From: Burkholderiales bacterium | Lineage (GTDB): Bacteria > Pseudomonadota > Gammaproteobacteria > Burkholderiales > Usitatibacteraceae | Direction of reading: 5' to 3' | Length of the DNA: 64,000 bases | Assembly: GCA_019634955.1 (NCBI GenBank) | Contig: JAHCAK010000023.1 | Span: forward strand, 1-64,000 | In this document: positions 15,417-23,178 of the stretch, one piece after another | How the letters are laid out: each line of letters begins with the position of its first letter | Position numbering within the stretch: the first letter of the stretch is position 1 | Made by a program: the position numbers and the translations under genes | Notes under the pieces: generated by a model | Seen by the model: only the letters and a program-made list of their open reading frames with translations | Database searches by the model: none | Told to the model about the DNA's origin: nothing

Positions 15417-15893
15417 ATGGCCGTCGCGATCGACCACCTCCTCCGGCACGCGCATCTCGCGGAAGAGGTCGCGCGGCTCATCCACGCGGAATTCTGGGCG
15501 GACCGCCCGGGCGGCATGACGGAGGCCGACCTCGTGGCGCACCTCGGGCGCGCCACGGACCCCTCGCGCATCCCCCTCTCGCTCATCGCGCTGGACGGCG
15601 CGGATCTCGTGGGCACCGTGAACCTCATCGACAACGACGACGCGAGGCGCGCGCACCTTCACCCGTGGCTCGCGGCGATGGTCGTGAAGGCGGCGTACCG
15701 CGGGCAGGGCATCGGCACGCGGCTCGTGCTGGCGCTGCTCGGGGAAGCCACGCGGCTGGGGCACCCGCGCGTGTACTTCGGCACCGACGGCCCCGGGTTC
15801 TACGCGCGGCTGGGCGCGGAGCTGCACGAGCAGGTGACGCCCGCGTTCTGCATCATGCGCTTCCCCCTGCCGGTGCCGGGTTCCCGTGGCTGA
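15417..15893 (+). CDS. GNAT family N-acetyltransferase
   Basis: A 158-residue acetyltransferase. Motif A is clear: LAAMVVKAAYRGQGIGTRLVLAL, followed by the motif B segment VYFGTDGPGFYARLGAEL. The N-terminal EEVARLIHAEFWADRPGGMTEADL helix resembles the group of GNATs annotated with aminoglycoside or polyamine-like substrates, but the true substrate is unknown. Starts four bases after the previous stop and overlaps the next GNAT gene by eight bases. Confidence 0.88.
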   Translation: MAVAIDHLLRHAHLAEEVARLIHAEFWADRPGGMTEADLVAHLGRATDPSRIPLSLIALDGADLVGTVNLIDNDDARRAHLHPWLAAMVVKAAYRGQGIGTRLVLALLGEATRLGHPRVYFGTDGPGFYARLGAELHEQVTPAFCIMRFPLPVPGSRG

Positions 15894-16470
15894 GACGCTC
15901 TTCGCGGCGCCCGGCTGCCGCGCTTTCGCGATCGGGGAGGGCGACCTTCCGGCGCTGCAGCGCTTCTTCGAGGAGAACCCGGCCTACTTCGAGATCGTCG
16001 GCGGCGAAGGTCCCGCATCCGACGCTGCCGCGACCGAGTTCACGGATCGCCCGCCTCCCGGCTGGCCGTGGGACGGCAAGTGGATGATCCGTTTGGAGGA
16101 CGATGCCGGGGCCTGGGCCGGCGTGGCCGACGTGGTGCGAAACCTTCTTGCCGAGGGGGTGTGGCACGTCGGGCTCTTCATCGCGGCCTCGCGTCTCCAC
16201 GGCAGCGGCGCCGCCGCGGGCATGTACGCCGCGCTCGAGGCGTGGGCACGCGCAGGCGGCGCACGCTGGATGCGCCTCAACGTCGCCGCGGGCAACCCGC
16301 GCGCCGGGCGGTTCTGGGAGCGCAGGGGCTTCACCGAGGTTCGCCGTCGCGAGGGCGTGGAAGTCGGGCGGCTCGTGAACACGATGCGGGTGATGGTGAA
16401 GCCGCTCGCGGGCGACGGCCTCGAGGCTTACCTCGCCCTCGTGCCGCGCGACCGGCCTGGCGCGCCGTAG
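15886..16470 (+). CDS. GNAT family N-acetyltransferase
   Basis: A 194-residue acetyltransferase. The N-terminus (FAIGEGDLPALQRFFEENPAYF) is typical of one GNAT subgroup, the acetyl-CoA loop is degenerate (RLHGSGAAAGMYAALEAWA) but the motif B segment RLNVAAGNPRAGRFWERRGF is well kept. GTG start at 15886 inside the end of the preceding GNAT gene. Substrate unknown. Two overlapping, non-identical GNAT genes in one operon suggest related cytoplasmic modification roles, which is inference. Confidence 0.85.
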   Translation: MAETLFAAPGCRAFAIGEGDLPALQRFFEENPAYFEIVGGEGPASDAAATEFTDRPPPGWPWDGKWMIRLEDDAGAWAGVADVVRNLLAEGVWHVGLFIAASRLHGSGAAAGMYAALEAWARAGGARWMRLNVAAGNPRAGRFWERRGFTEVRRREGVEVGRLVNTMRVMVKPLAGDGLEAYLALVPRDRPGAP

Positions 16471-16478
16471 TCCTGGCG

Positions 16479-16856
16479 ATGGCCGGACGGCTCCGCGAGC
16501 GCGTCGAGGCCCTCAAGCGGGAGACCTTCGCGCTCTGGCTCGCCGCGCGCCATCCCGGCACGCCGTGGTTTGCGAAGGCGTTCGTCGCGATGGTGGTCGC
16601 CTACGCGGTGAGCCCCATCGACCTCATTCCCGATTTCATCCCCGTGCTGGGTTTCCTCGACGACCTCGTCCTCGTCCCGGCCGGCATCTGGATCGCGATG
16701 CGCCTGATCCCCGCGGAGGTGCTGGAGGAGTGCCGCGCGCGGTCCGCGGAAGCGTTGTCGGGCGGCAAGCCCCCGGGCCGCTCGGCCGCGATCGTGGTGG
16801 TGGCGATCTGGGTGGCGCTGGCCGTCCTCGCCGCGATCTTCGTGGCGGGATTATGA
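16479..16856 (+). CDS. DUF1232 (YkvA-like) membrane protein
   Basis: A 125-residue protein with the DUF1232 signature VVAYAVSPIDLIPDFIPVLG followed by FLDDLVLVPAGIWIAMRLIP. A second hydrophobic helix occurs at residues 103-123. The family is widespread with unknown function. It begins eight bases after the GNAT stop and is followed closely by DUF1622. Confidence 0.92.
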   Translation: MAGRLRERVEALKRETFALWLAARHPGTPWFAKAFVAMVVAYAVSPIDLIPDFIPVLGFLDDLVLVPAGIWIAMRLIPAEVLEECRARSAEALSGGKPPGRSAAIVVVAIWVALAVLAAIFVAGL

Positions 16857-16863
16857 TCGTGGC

Positions 16864-17226
16864 ATGGACCAGGAACACTTCATCACCGGCGCCGCGCGGC
16901 TGGTGGAGCTGGCGGGGGTGGCGGTCCTGCTCCTCGGGGCGATCCTCGCCGCTGGCGCCTTCGCGAGGCGGCTCGCGTCGCGCGTGGATTTCCACGTCGC
17001 CTACCACGGCCTGCGCGCCGACCTCGGCCGCGCCATCCTGCTGGGCCTCGAGCTCCTCGTGATCGCCGACATCATCGGCACCGTGGCGATCCAGCCCACC
17101 TTCCACAACCTCGGGGTGCTCGCGGCCATCGTCGCCATCCGCACGCTCCTCAGCTTCACGCTGGAGCTGGAGGTGAGCGGGCGCTGGCCGTGGCAGCGCG
17201 AGGAGCCGGAGACCGGCGGGAAATGA
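16864..17226 (+). CDS. DUF1622 membrane protein
   Basis: A 120-residue protein with three predicted helices. The DUF1622 signature is LRADLGRAILLGLELLVIADIIGTV with a following VLAAIVAIRTLLSFTLELE. The function is not known. A TATGAT hexamer at 16852-16857 lies six bases before the ATG with no ribosome site between, so the gene may have a leaderless transcript of its own. Its stop overlaps the start of the DUF3052 gene (ATGA). Confidence 0.92.
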   Translation: MDQEHFITGAARLVELAGVAVLLLGAILAAGAFARRLASRVDFHVAYHGLRADLGRAILLGLELLVIADIIGTVAIQPTFHNLGVLAAIVAIRTLLSFTLELEVSGRWPWQREEPETGGK

Positions 17227-17642
17227 AGCCGGCAAGGCCCGCGGGCTACTCGGGCACGCCGCTCGCGAGAAAGCTCGGCATCGGGCCCGGGGCGGTCGTT
17301 TGCGTGCTGGAGGCGCCGGCGAACTACCGGGAGCTCCTGGCGCCGCTGCCCGAGGGCGTTAGGTTCGTGCCGAAGGTCTCGGCCGCGGCGGGCGTCGTGC
17401 ATGCCTTCGCCGTCAAGCGCGAGAAGCTCGAGGCCATCCTTCGCGATTGCCGCGGCGCCATCGCCGCGGATGCGGCGGTGTGGGTGTCGTGGCCGAAGAA
17501 GGCCGCGAAGGTGCCCACGGACATCACCGAGGACAAGATCCGCGAATCGGCCCTGCCGCTGGGCTTCGTGGACGTGAAGGTCTGCGCGGTGGACGAGACC
17601 TGGTCGGGCCTCAAGCTCGTCATCCGCAAGGAACTTCGATAA
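17223..17642 (+). CDS. DUF3052 family protein
   Basis: A 139-residue cytoplasmic protein. GYSGTPLARKLGIGPGAVVC at the start and VWVSWPKKAAKVPTDITEDK near residue 95 are hallmarks of DUF3052. The function is unknown; members are often found next to acetyltransferases or small stress genes. Coupled by a 4-base overlap to DUF1622. Confidence 0.9.
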   Translation: MKPARPAGYSGTPLARKLGIGPGAVVCVLEAPANYRELLAPLPEGVRFVPKVSAAAGVVHAFAVKREKLEAILRDCRGAIAADAAVWVSWPKKAAKVPTDITEDKIRESALPLGFVDVKVCAVDETWSGLKLVIRKELR

Positions 17643-17683
17643 GGGCGGCCGGCGCACGACCTTCCCACACTCCGGAGACAACG

Positions 17684-18040
17684 ATGCGCAAGATGCTGGC
17701 TTCCATACCCCTCGTCCTGGCGGCCGCGGCCGCCCCTGCCGCCGTGGCGGCAGATGTCGACCTGCGCGTGATCCTCTCGGGCGAGCTCGCGCCCGGCATC
17801 TACGGGCGCGTCGACTTCGGCACCGCGCCGCCGCCGCTGCTGCGCCCGGATCCCGTGATCATCATGCGCAAGCCCGGCCCGCCGGCCACGCCGCTCTACC
17901 TGCACGTGCCGCCGGGGCACGCGAAGAACTGGCGCAAGCACTGCCACCGCTACGGCGCCTGCTACCGGCCCGTGTACTTCGTGAAGAGCGCGGAATACGA
18001 GCCCGGCTACAAGCGCAAGAAGGAGAAGCGCGAGAAGTAG
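17684..18040 (+). CDS. Secreted small basic protein of unknown function
   Basis: A 118-residue protein with a cleavable signal peptide (MRKMLASIPLVLAAAAAPAA, cleavage likely after VAA near residue 23). The mature part is rich in Pro, Lys and Tyr, with a central LYLHVPPGHAKNWRKHCHRY segment and paired cysteines (KHCHRYGACYRP) that may form a disulfide. Similar hypothetical periplasmic proteins are common in betaproteobacteria; no function is known. A TCCGGAGA ribosome site precedes the ATG. It converges with the double cNMP-binding gene, six bases between stops. Confidence 0.75.
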   Translation: MRKMLASIPLVLAAAAAPAAVAADVDLRVILSGELAPGIYGRVDFGTAPPPLLRPDPVIIMRKPGPPATPLYLHVPPGHAKNWRKHCHRYGACYRPVYFVKSAEYEPGYKRKKEKREK

Positions 18041-18046
18041 CGGGCC

Positions 18047-18955
18047 TCAGGCGAGCTGCGCGTTCATGTGGCGCAGGCGCTCCGCGTAGGCGCGCAGCAT
18101 CGCGACCGCGAACGCGGGCTGGGCCTTCACCGCCTCCATGAGCGACGCGCGGTCGATGGAGAGGAGTTCGCACTCGGCCTGCGCCAGGGCCGTGGCCGAG
18201 CGCGGCGACTGGTCCACGAGCGCCATCTCGCCGAAGGTGCCGCCCGGGTTCACCACGGCGACCAGGCGGTTCTGGACGCCGATCGCCACCGTGCCGGACT
18301 TCACCACGTACATGTAGGCGCCCGCCTGGCCCTCGCGCATGATCACCGATTCCTGCCGGTAGCGCGTCACGGCGGCGCGAGGCAGCGCCGCTTCCAGCCG
18401 CGCCAGCAGGGTGGAGTCGAACACGGGTGCCTCGCCGGGGTTCGCCGCGATGGGCAGGCGCCTGGCCGCCAGGCGCGCCGTGACGATGCGCAGGCGGTCG
18501 AAGATCACGCTCATCAGCATCACCGCGAACTCGGGGAGCCGCGAGAGCGCGGCCTTCAGCTCCTCGGCGCCCATCGACCAGGCGACGCAGTCCGATTTCG
18601 CGGTGGCGGTGGCGCTGCGCGGCTGGTCGGAGATGACCGACATCTCGCCGAAGATCTCGCCCACGCCGACGGTGTCGATGGTGCGCCCGGCCGCGGAAAG
18701 CGCGACCTGCCCCTCGGCGACGAAGTACATCCGCGCGGCGCTGCCCCGCGAGAACAGGCCGCCCGAGGCCGCCTTCTGGTCCTCCGCGAAGATCGTCGAC
18801 CCGGCGGCGAAGCGCTCCTCCTTGCCCGAGAGGCGGAAGATCTTCTCCGCCACCGCGCGGTTGTAGAACGGGCTCGCGGGGGTCTTCGGCGGCGTGGCGG
18901 GCGAAGGGGCGGGCGTGGCCGCGGGCTGCGGCTTCGTGAAATCCAGCTCTTCCAT
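18047..18955 (-). CDS. Tandem cyclic-nucleotide-binding domain protein
   Basis: A 302-residue cytoplasmic protein with two cNMP-binding domains and no DNA-binding, channel or enzyme domain. Domain 1 (about residues 36-155) has GVGEIFGEMSVISDQPRSATATA, and domain 2 (about 175-295) has NPGGTFGEMALVDQSPRSATALA, both keeping the phosphate-binding cassette (FGEM...PRSATA). It may be a sensor or adaptor, for example a regulatory-subunit-like partner. The first 30 residues are Pro/Ala-rich. A class III cyclase that could supply the ligand is encoded at 33595. Divergent from the YjbR gene. Confidence 0.88.
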   Translation of the reverse strand: MEELDFTKPQPAATPAPSPATPPKTPASPFYNRAVAEKIFRLSGKEERFAAGSTIFAEDQKAASGGLFSRGSAARMYFVAEGQVALSAAGRTIDTVGVGEIFGEMSVISDQPRSATATAKSDCVAWSMGAEELKAALSRLPEFAVMLMSVIFDRLRIVTARLAARRLPIAANPGEAPVFDSTLLARLEAALPRAAVTRYRQESVIMREGQAGAYMYVVKSGTVAIGVQNRLVAVVNPGGTFGEMALVDQSPRSATALAQAECELLSIDRASLMEAVKAQPAFAVAMLRAYAERLRHMNAQLA

Positions 18956-19046
18956 GGCGCGGGGATTTGTTGCGGTCTGCGGAATCTCGATTATAGTCCG
19001 CCATGCCGTCCCGAGCCGCGCCCGACCCCCGCCGAGGAGGCAATCC

Positions 19047-19385
19047 ATGGCCACCGTCGCGACCGCCCGCCGCATCGCCCTCGCCTGCCCCGAAGCCGTG
19101 GAGGGCGCGCACATGGGGCACCCCGACTTCCGCGTCGGCGGCAGGATCTTCATGACGCTGTGGCCCGCGGACCGGCGCGCGGTCGTGAAGCTGCCCCCGG
19201 CAGACCAGCAGGCGCTGGTTCACATGGACCCGGACGCCTTCTCGCTGGGCGGCTGGTCGCACCAGGGCTGGACGAGCATCCACCTCGCGCGCGTGAACGC
19301 GGCGCAACTCCGGCTCATCGCGCAGGCCGCGTGGCGCAACGTCGCCTCGAAGCGGCTGCTCGCGCTGCATCCCCCCGCGGAGTGA
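19047..19385 (+). CDS. MmcQ/YjbR family protein
   Basis: A 112-residue protein of the MmcQ/YjbR (DUF419) fold: a start helix ARRIALACPEAVEGAHMGHPDFRV, then IFMTLWPADRRAVVKLPPADQ and the terminal GGWSHQGWTSIHLARVN strand. Suggested to bind DNA or small molecules, but the role is not known. GAGGAGG upstream of ATG 19047 sets the start. A promoter-like TATAGT lies at 18992. Confidence 0.9.
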   Translation: MATVATARRIALACPEAVEGAHMGHPDFRVGGRIFMTLWPADRRAVVKLPPADQQALVHMDPDAFSLGGWSHQGWTSIHLARVNAAQLRLIAQAAWRNVASKRLLALHPPAE

Positions 19386-19437
19386 GCGACCTCCCGGCGA
19401 ATCGATGACAACGACAACGACAACGGGAAGGATTTCC

Positions 19438-20235
19438 ATGCTCCGCCACGCCACCGCCGCTTTCGCCTGCCTCCTCCTCGGCGCCTGCGCCACCGCGCCC
19501 CTGGCGCCACCCGCCGCGGTCGCGGACCTCGCGCCCACGGGCAAGCTGCGCGCCGTCATCAACTACGGCAATCCCATCCTCGCGAAGAAGGGCGACGACG
19601 GGCAGCCCACGGGCGTTTCCGTGGACCTCGCCCGCGAGCTGGCGCGCCGGCTGGGCGTGGAGGCGGAGCTCGTCACGGTGACCTCGGCCGGCAAGTCGGT
19701 CGAGACGCTCGCCGAGGGCCGGGTCGACGTGGGGTTCTTCGCCATCGACCCGGCGCGCGCGGCCACGACCGCCTACACGGGCCCGTACGTGCAGATCGAG
19801 GGCGCCTACCTCGTGCGCGACGCCTCGCCCCTGCGCGCCAACGAGGAAGTCGACCGCGAGGGCATCCGCGTGGCGGTGGGCAACAAGAGCGCCTACGACC
19901 TCTACCTCGCCCGCAACCTGAAGAGGGCGAAGATCGAGCGAGCGCCCACCTCGCCCGCCGTCGTGGACTACTTCCTCGCCAACAACCTCGACGTCGCCGC
20001 CGGCGTGAAGCAGCAGCTGGAGATGGACGCGAAGCGGCTGGGCGGCCTGCGGCTGCTGCCGGGGCGGTTCATGGTCATCAACCAGGCGATGGGCATGGCG
20101 CGCGGCAAGCAGGCGGGCGCCGATTACCTCGCCGCGTTCGTCGAGGAGATGAAGGCCTCGGGCTTCGTGGCGGAGGCGCTCGCGCGACACCGGATCGAGG
20201 GCGCGGGCATCGCCCCGCCCGGCGGCAGGCCTTGA
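19438..20235 (+). CDS. Family 3 extracellular solute-binding lipoprotein
   Basis: A 265-residue periplasmic binding protein of the amino-acid (SBP family 3) type. A lipobox (LLLGAC, Cys near residue 17) indicates membrane anchoring. Family features are GKLRAVINYGNPILAKK, GVSVDLARELARRLGVEAEL, GRVDVGFFAIDPARA and YTGPYVQIEGAYLV. Start at ATG 19438 because GGGAAGG precedes it; an in-frame ATG at 19405 would only add a Thr repeat. No ABC permease or ATPase is next to it, so it is an orphan receptor or works with a remote transporter. It overlaps the next gene by four bases. Confidence 0.88.
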   Translation: MLRHATAAFACLLLGACATAPLAPPAAVADLAPTGKLRAVINYGNPILAKKGDDGQPTGVSVDLARELARRLGVEAELVTVTSAGKSVETLAEGRVDVGFFAIDPARAATTAYTGPYVQIEGAYLVRDASPLRANEEVDREGIRVAVGNKSAYDLYLARNLKRAKIERAPTSPAVVDYFLANNLDVAAGVKQQLEMDAKRLGGLRLLPGRFMVINQAMGMARGKQAGADYLAAFVEEMKASGFVAEALARHRIEGAGIAPPGGRP

Positions 20236-20711
20236 GCCCGGAGCACGCGGCGCGGCTCGCCGCGCTCGCGCACGGGCGGCGCGCGGCGGCGCTGGGCACG
20301 CTGCATGCTGGCGCGCCGTTCGTGTCGATGGTGCCGTACGCGCTGCTGCCCGATGGCGGCGCGTTCGTCGTGCACGTGAGCCGGCTCGCGGGGCACACGA
20401 AGGACATGCTCGCGGACCCGCGCGTATCGCTCCTCGTCATGCAGGCCGAGGGCGAGGGCGTGGACGCGCAGGCGCTCGCGCGGCTCACCGTGCAGGGCGA
20501 GGCGCGCGAGCTGGCGAAGGGTTCCGGCGAGGAGGGCGAGTGCCGCGCCGCCTACCTCGCGCGCTTTCCGGAGGCCGAGCCGCTCACCGCCTTCGGCGAC
20601 TTCTCCTTCTTCGCGATCCGCCCGGTGCAGGCCCGCTTCGTGGCGGGGTTCGCGCAGGCCATGAGCCTCGCCGGGGAGTCGTTGTCGAGAATCCTCGCGG
20701 CCCGGGGCTGA
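20232..20711 (+). CDS. Pyridoxamine 5'-phosphate oxidase-fold (HugZ-like) protein
   Basis: A 159-residue split-barrel flavin-binding-type protein. Recognisable blocks are GRRAAALGTLHAGAPFVSMV, FVVHVSRLAGHTKDMLADPR, VSLLVMQAEGEGVDAQALAR and the C-terminal FFAIRPVQARFVAGFAQA, as in HugZ/HutZ-type heme-utilisation and related FMN-binding proteins. A heme role is only suggested by that resemblance. TTG start at 20232 (TTGA overlap with the preceding stop); the first ATG-like alternative would remove the first strand. Confidence 0.85.
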   Translation: MSPEHAARLAALAHGRRAAALGTLHAGAPFVSMVPYALLPDGGAFVVHVSRLAGHTKDMLADPRVSLLVMQAEGEGVDAQALARLTVQGEARELAKGSGEEGECRAAYLARFPEAEPLTAFGDFSFFAIRPVQARFVAGFAQAMSLAGESLSRILAARG

Positions 20712-20720
20712 ACGGCCCGC

Positions 20721-20751
20721 TTGACCTTCCCATGATGGGAGGGTTGAGACT
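20721..20751 (+). promoter_or_regulatory. CueR/MerR-type metal-responsive promoter upstream of DUF4396
   Basis: TTGACC (20721-20726) and GAGACT (20746-20751) are spaced by 19 bases, the long spacing used by MerR-family activators. Between them lies a dyad: ACCTTCCC (20724-20731) and GGGAGGGT (20737-20744), one mismatch from a perfect inverted repeat around a 5-base centre. The TTGACCTT...GGAAGGTT layout is the one known for CueR/HmrR copper promoters such as E. coli copA. The promoter points at the His-rich DUF4396 gene 32 bases downstream. Confidence 0.75.
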
Positions 20752-20782
20752 GGCGGCACCTTCACCCACGAGGAGCCTCGCC

Positions 20783-21283
20783 ATGGACCACGCCGCACAC
20801 CAAGGGCATCACGCGCATCACGGGCACGCCGCCCCCTCCGCGGCTGCGCCGTCGCTCGATCGCATCGCCTTCCTCGCCACGCTGCACTGCCTCTCCGGGT
20901 GCGCGGTGGGCGAGGTCGCCGGCATGGTGATCGGCACGGCGCTCGGGTTCTCCAACGGCGAGACGATCGCGCTGGCCGTGGCGCTTGCCTTCCTTTCCGG
21001 CTACGCGTTCACCATGCTGCCGTTGCTGCGGGCCGGCTACGGCCTGCGCGCGGCCTCGAAGCTCGCCCTTCTGGCCGACACGGCCTCGATCACGGTGATG
21101 GAGATCGTCGACAACCTCGTGATGCTCGCGATCCCCGGCGCGATGGACGCGCCGCTCGACAGCTTCCTCTTCTGGGGCAGCCTCGCCGCGGCGCTCGCGA
21201 TCGCGGGCGTGGCGGCCTTCCCGCTCAACCGCTGGCTGATCGCGCGGGGCCAGGGGCACGCCGTGGTGCACGCGCACCATTGA
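20783..21283 (+). CDS. DUF4396 membrane protein, His-rich, probably metal-regulated
   Basis: A 166-residue membrane protein of the DUF4396 family with about four helices after residue 28. Seven of the first 15 residues are histidine (positions 3, 6, 9, 10, 12, 13, 15), and the C-terminus ends with HAVVHAHH, both plausible metal-binding tails. The first helix begins LATLHCLSGCAVGEVAGM with a C-x3-C pair, and MEIVDNLVMLAIPGAMDAPL is the family core. A copper-type MerR promoter lies directly upstream. Role in copper handling is inferred from regulation and composition, not from known family biochemistry. AGGAG precedes ATG 20783. Confidence 0.85.
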   Translation: MDHAAHQGHHAHHGHAAPSAAAPSLDRIAFLATLHCLSGCAVGEVAGMVIGTALGFSNGETIALAVALAFLSGYAFTMLPLLRAGYGLRAASKLALLADTASITVMEIVDNLVMLAIPGAMDAPLDSFLFWGSLAAALAIAGVAAFPLNRWLIARGQGHAVVHAHH

Positions 21284-21292
21284 GCGCGGCGC

Positions 21293-21511
21293 TCACAGGC
21301 CCAGGACCCACTGGATCACGTTCTTGGCGACGAAGCCGAGGATGCCGAAGGCGAGCACGAAGAAGAGGATGAAGGTGCCGAACTTCCCGGCCTTCGATTC
21401 CTTCGCGAGGCTCGCGATGACGAACAGCATGAAGACGATGAACCCGCCCACCCCCCAGGTCATGCCGAACTCGGCGACCTGGGCCTCGGTGAGCTGGAAT
21501 CCCTCGAGCAT
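21293..21511 (-). CDS. DUF2788 small membrane protein
   Basis: A 72-residue protein with two helices (about residues 16-36 and 44-66). FGMTWGVGGFIVFMLFVIAS and GTFILFFVLAFGILGFVAKN match the DUF2788 family found in betaproteobacteria. Function unknown. It follows the DUF2189 gene on the same strand after six bases and converges with DUF4396, nine bases apart. Confidence 0.88.
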   Translation of the reverse strand: MLEGFQLTEAQVAEFGMTWGVGGFIVFMLFVIASLAKESKAGKFGTFILFFVLAFGILGFVAKNVIQWVLGL

Positions 21512-21517
21512 CGCCGT

Positions 21518-22312
21518 TCACTCCCGGGCGGGAAGGGCCCTCGCGTCGACGGTCTCGCGGTAGGCGTGCCAGGTGGCGTGCCCGATCACGGGAATCGAGA
21601 TCACGAACCCCAGCATCGCCGTGGCCATCGAGAGGGCGGTGGCCACCATGATGAGCGCGGCCCAGAAGGCCATGGCGAGCGGGTTGGCGCCCACCACGCG
21701 CACGCTCGTCCACACGGCGGTGAGGAGGTCCGTGTCGCGGTCGAGAAGGAGCGGCGCGGAGACGACGGTCGCCGCGAAGACGAGCGAGGCCCCGAGGCCG
21801 CCCATCAGCACCCACACCGGGAAGAGGTTCGAGCCCTGCGAGAGCACCACGTGGCGCACGAAGGCCTCGGCGCCGGTGATGGGCGCGGTGACGAAGAGGG
21901 CGACCAGCACCGCGGAGACCAGCACCCACGCCGTTGCGGCGAGCGCGAGGCCGAGACCGAGCCACACGAGCGGGCGCGTGCCGCGGCGCCACGCGTCGAG
22001 GGCGCACACCATGTCGCCCGGGCGGCCGCGCTCGCGGCAGCGGCTCATCTCGTAGAGCCCCGTGGCGAGGATGGGCGCCACGAGCACGAAGCCCGAGAAC
22101 GCCCCGGGCAGCAGCGGCAGCCACGCGAGCGCGAGGGCGGCGATGACCCAGCCGCCGATCGTCACGAGGAAGCCGTGCAGCAGGCTCACGCCGGGCGCGT
22201 AGCGAAGGTCGCGCCAGCCGTCGGCCAGCCAAGCGAGCGGGCGCAGCACCGGCACCACGAGCACGGACGGCTGTGGCGAGGGCGGGGAATCGGCAGGCGG
22301 GGAGTGGCTCAT
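21518..22312 (-). CDS. DUF2189 integral membrane protein
   Basis: A 264-residue protein with six predicted membrane spans. The DUF2189 pattern is seen in LRPLAWLADGWRDLRYAPGV, FVLVAPILATGLYEMSRCRE and ISIPVIGHATWHAYRETVD. Function unknown. ATG 22312 was preferred to an upstream in-frame start at 22465, since the upstream stretch is Pro/Ala-rich low-complexity sequence and would overlap the divergent SDR gene. Probably an operon with DUF2788. Confidence 0.88.
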   Translation of the reverse strand: MSHSPPADSPPSPQPSVLVVPVLRPLAWLADGWRDLRYAPGVSLLHGFLVTIGGWVIAALALAWLPLLPGAFSGFVLVAPILATGLYEMSRCRERGRPGDMVCALDAWRRGTRPLVWLGLGLALAATAWVLVSAVLVALFVTAPITGAEAFVRHVVLSQGSNLFPVWVLMGGLGASLVFAATVVSAPLLLDRDTDLLTAVWTSVRVVGANPLAMAFWAALIMVATALSMATAMLGFVISIPVIGHATWHAYRETVDARALPARE

Positions 22313-22424
22313 GGGCGGGCGACCAACCGGCCGATTCTGGGGCGCGTCCGCTGCCCTGTCCAGCCGCCGCGGTGGGCTAGACTTGGGTGAGGCGGCCGGG
22401 TTGGCCGGAGGCACGGAGGGCGAC

Positions 22425-23171
22425 ATGGAACGCGTGGCGATCATCACCGGTGGCGGGCGCGGCATCGGCGCGGCGACCGCCCGGCTCGCGGGCGCGCGCG
22501 GCTACGCCGTTTGCGTGAACTACCAGCGCAACGAGGCGGCGGCGCGCGAGGTGGCCAAGGCGATCACGGACGCGGGCGGCCGCGCCATCGCGGTGGCGGC
22601 CGACGTCTCCAACGAAGGCGACGTGGTGCGGCTCTTCGAGACGGTGGACTGGGAGCTCGGCACCGTCACCGCGCTCGTGAACAACGCCGGCATCCTGGAG
22701 CGGCAGATGCGCGTGGACGAGATGGACGCCGGGCGCATCCGGCGCGTCTTCGACACGAACGTGGTGGGGGCCTTCCTCTGCGCGCGCGAAGCCGTGCGCC
22801 GCATGTCCACCAACCGCGGCGGCAGGGGCGGGGCGATCGTGAACGTCTCCTCGGGGGCGGCGCGCTGGGGTTCCCCCGACGAGTACGTGGACTACGCGGC
22901 CTCCAAGGGCGCCGTCGACACGATGACGGTCGGGCTCGCCAAGGAGGTGGCCGGCGAGGGCATCCGCGTGAACGCCGTGCGCCCGGGGCTCGTCGCCACG
23001 GACATCCACGCGGCCGGCGGCGAGCCGGGGCGCGTGGAGCGGCTCAAGGCCACCGTGCCCCTCGGCCGCGGCGGCCAGCCCGAGGAGGTGGCCGCGGCGA
23101 TCCTGTGGCTGCTCTCCGACGAGGCGTCGTTTACGACCGGCGCCATCATCGACGTGTCGGGCGGCCGCTAG
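22425..23171 (+). CDS. Short-chain dehydrogenase/reductase
   Basis: A 248-residue classical SDR: cofactor motif TGGGRGIG near residue 9, NNAG at about residue 87, catalytic Ser in VNVSSGAARWG and YAASK (Y-x3-K) at about residue 158. VNYQRNEAAA after beta 2 lacks an acidic residue, which favours NADPH. It is close to the glucose/3-oxoacyl reductase-like YgfF group. Substrate unknown. It converges with gdhA, seven bases between stops. Confidence 0.92.
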   Translation: MERVAIITGGGRGIGAATARLAGARGYAVCVNYQRNEAAAREVAKAITDAGGRAIAVAADVSNEGDVVRLFETVDWELGTVTALVNNAGILERQMRVDEMDAGRIRRVFDTNVVGAFLCAREAVRRMSTNRGGRGGAIVNVSSGAARWGSPDEYVDYAASKGAVDTMTVGLAKEVAGEGIRVNAVRPGLVATDIHAAGGEPGRVERLKATVPLGRGGQPEEVAAAILWLLSDEASFTTGAIIDVSGGR

Positions 23172-23178
23172 CGTCGGG

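Noticed and set aside
488-17650. Chromosomal integron with gene cassettes
   Set aside because: The cargo resembles cassettes, but the gaps show no attC-like RYYYAAC/GTTRRRY pairs, many genes overlap by four bases, and no integrase is seen.
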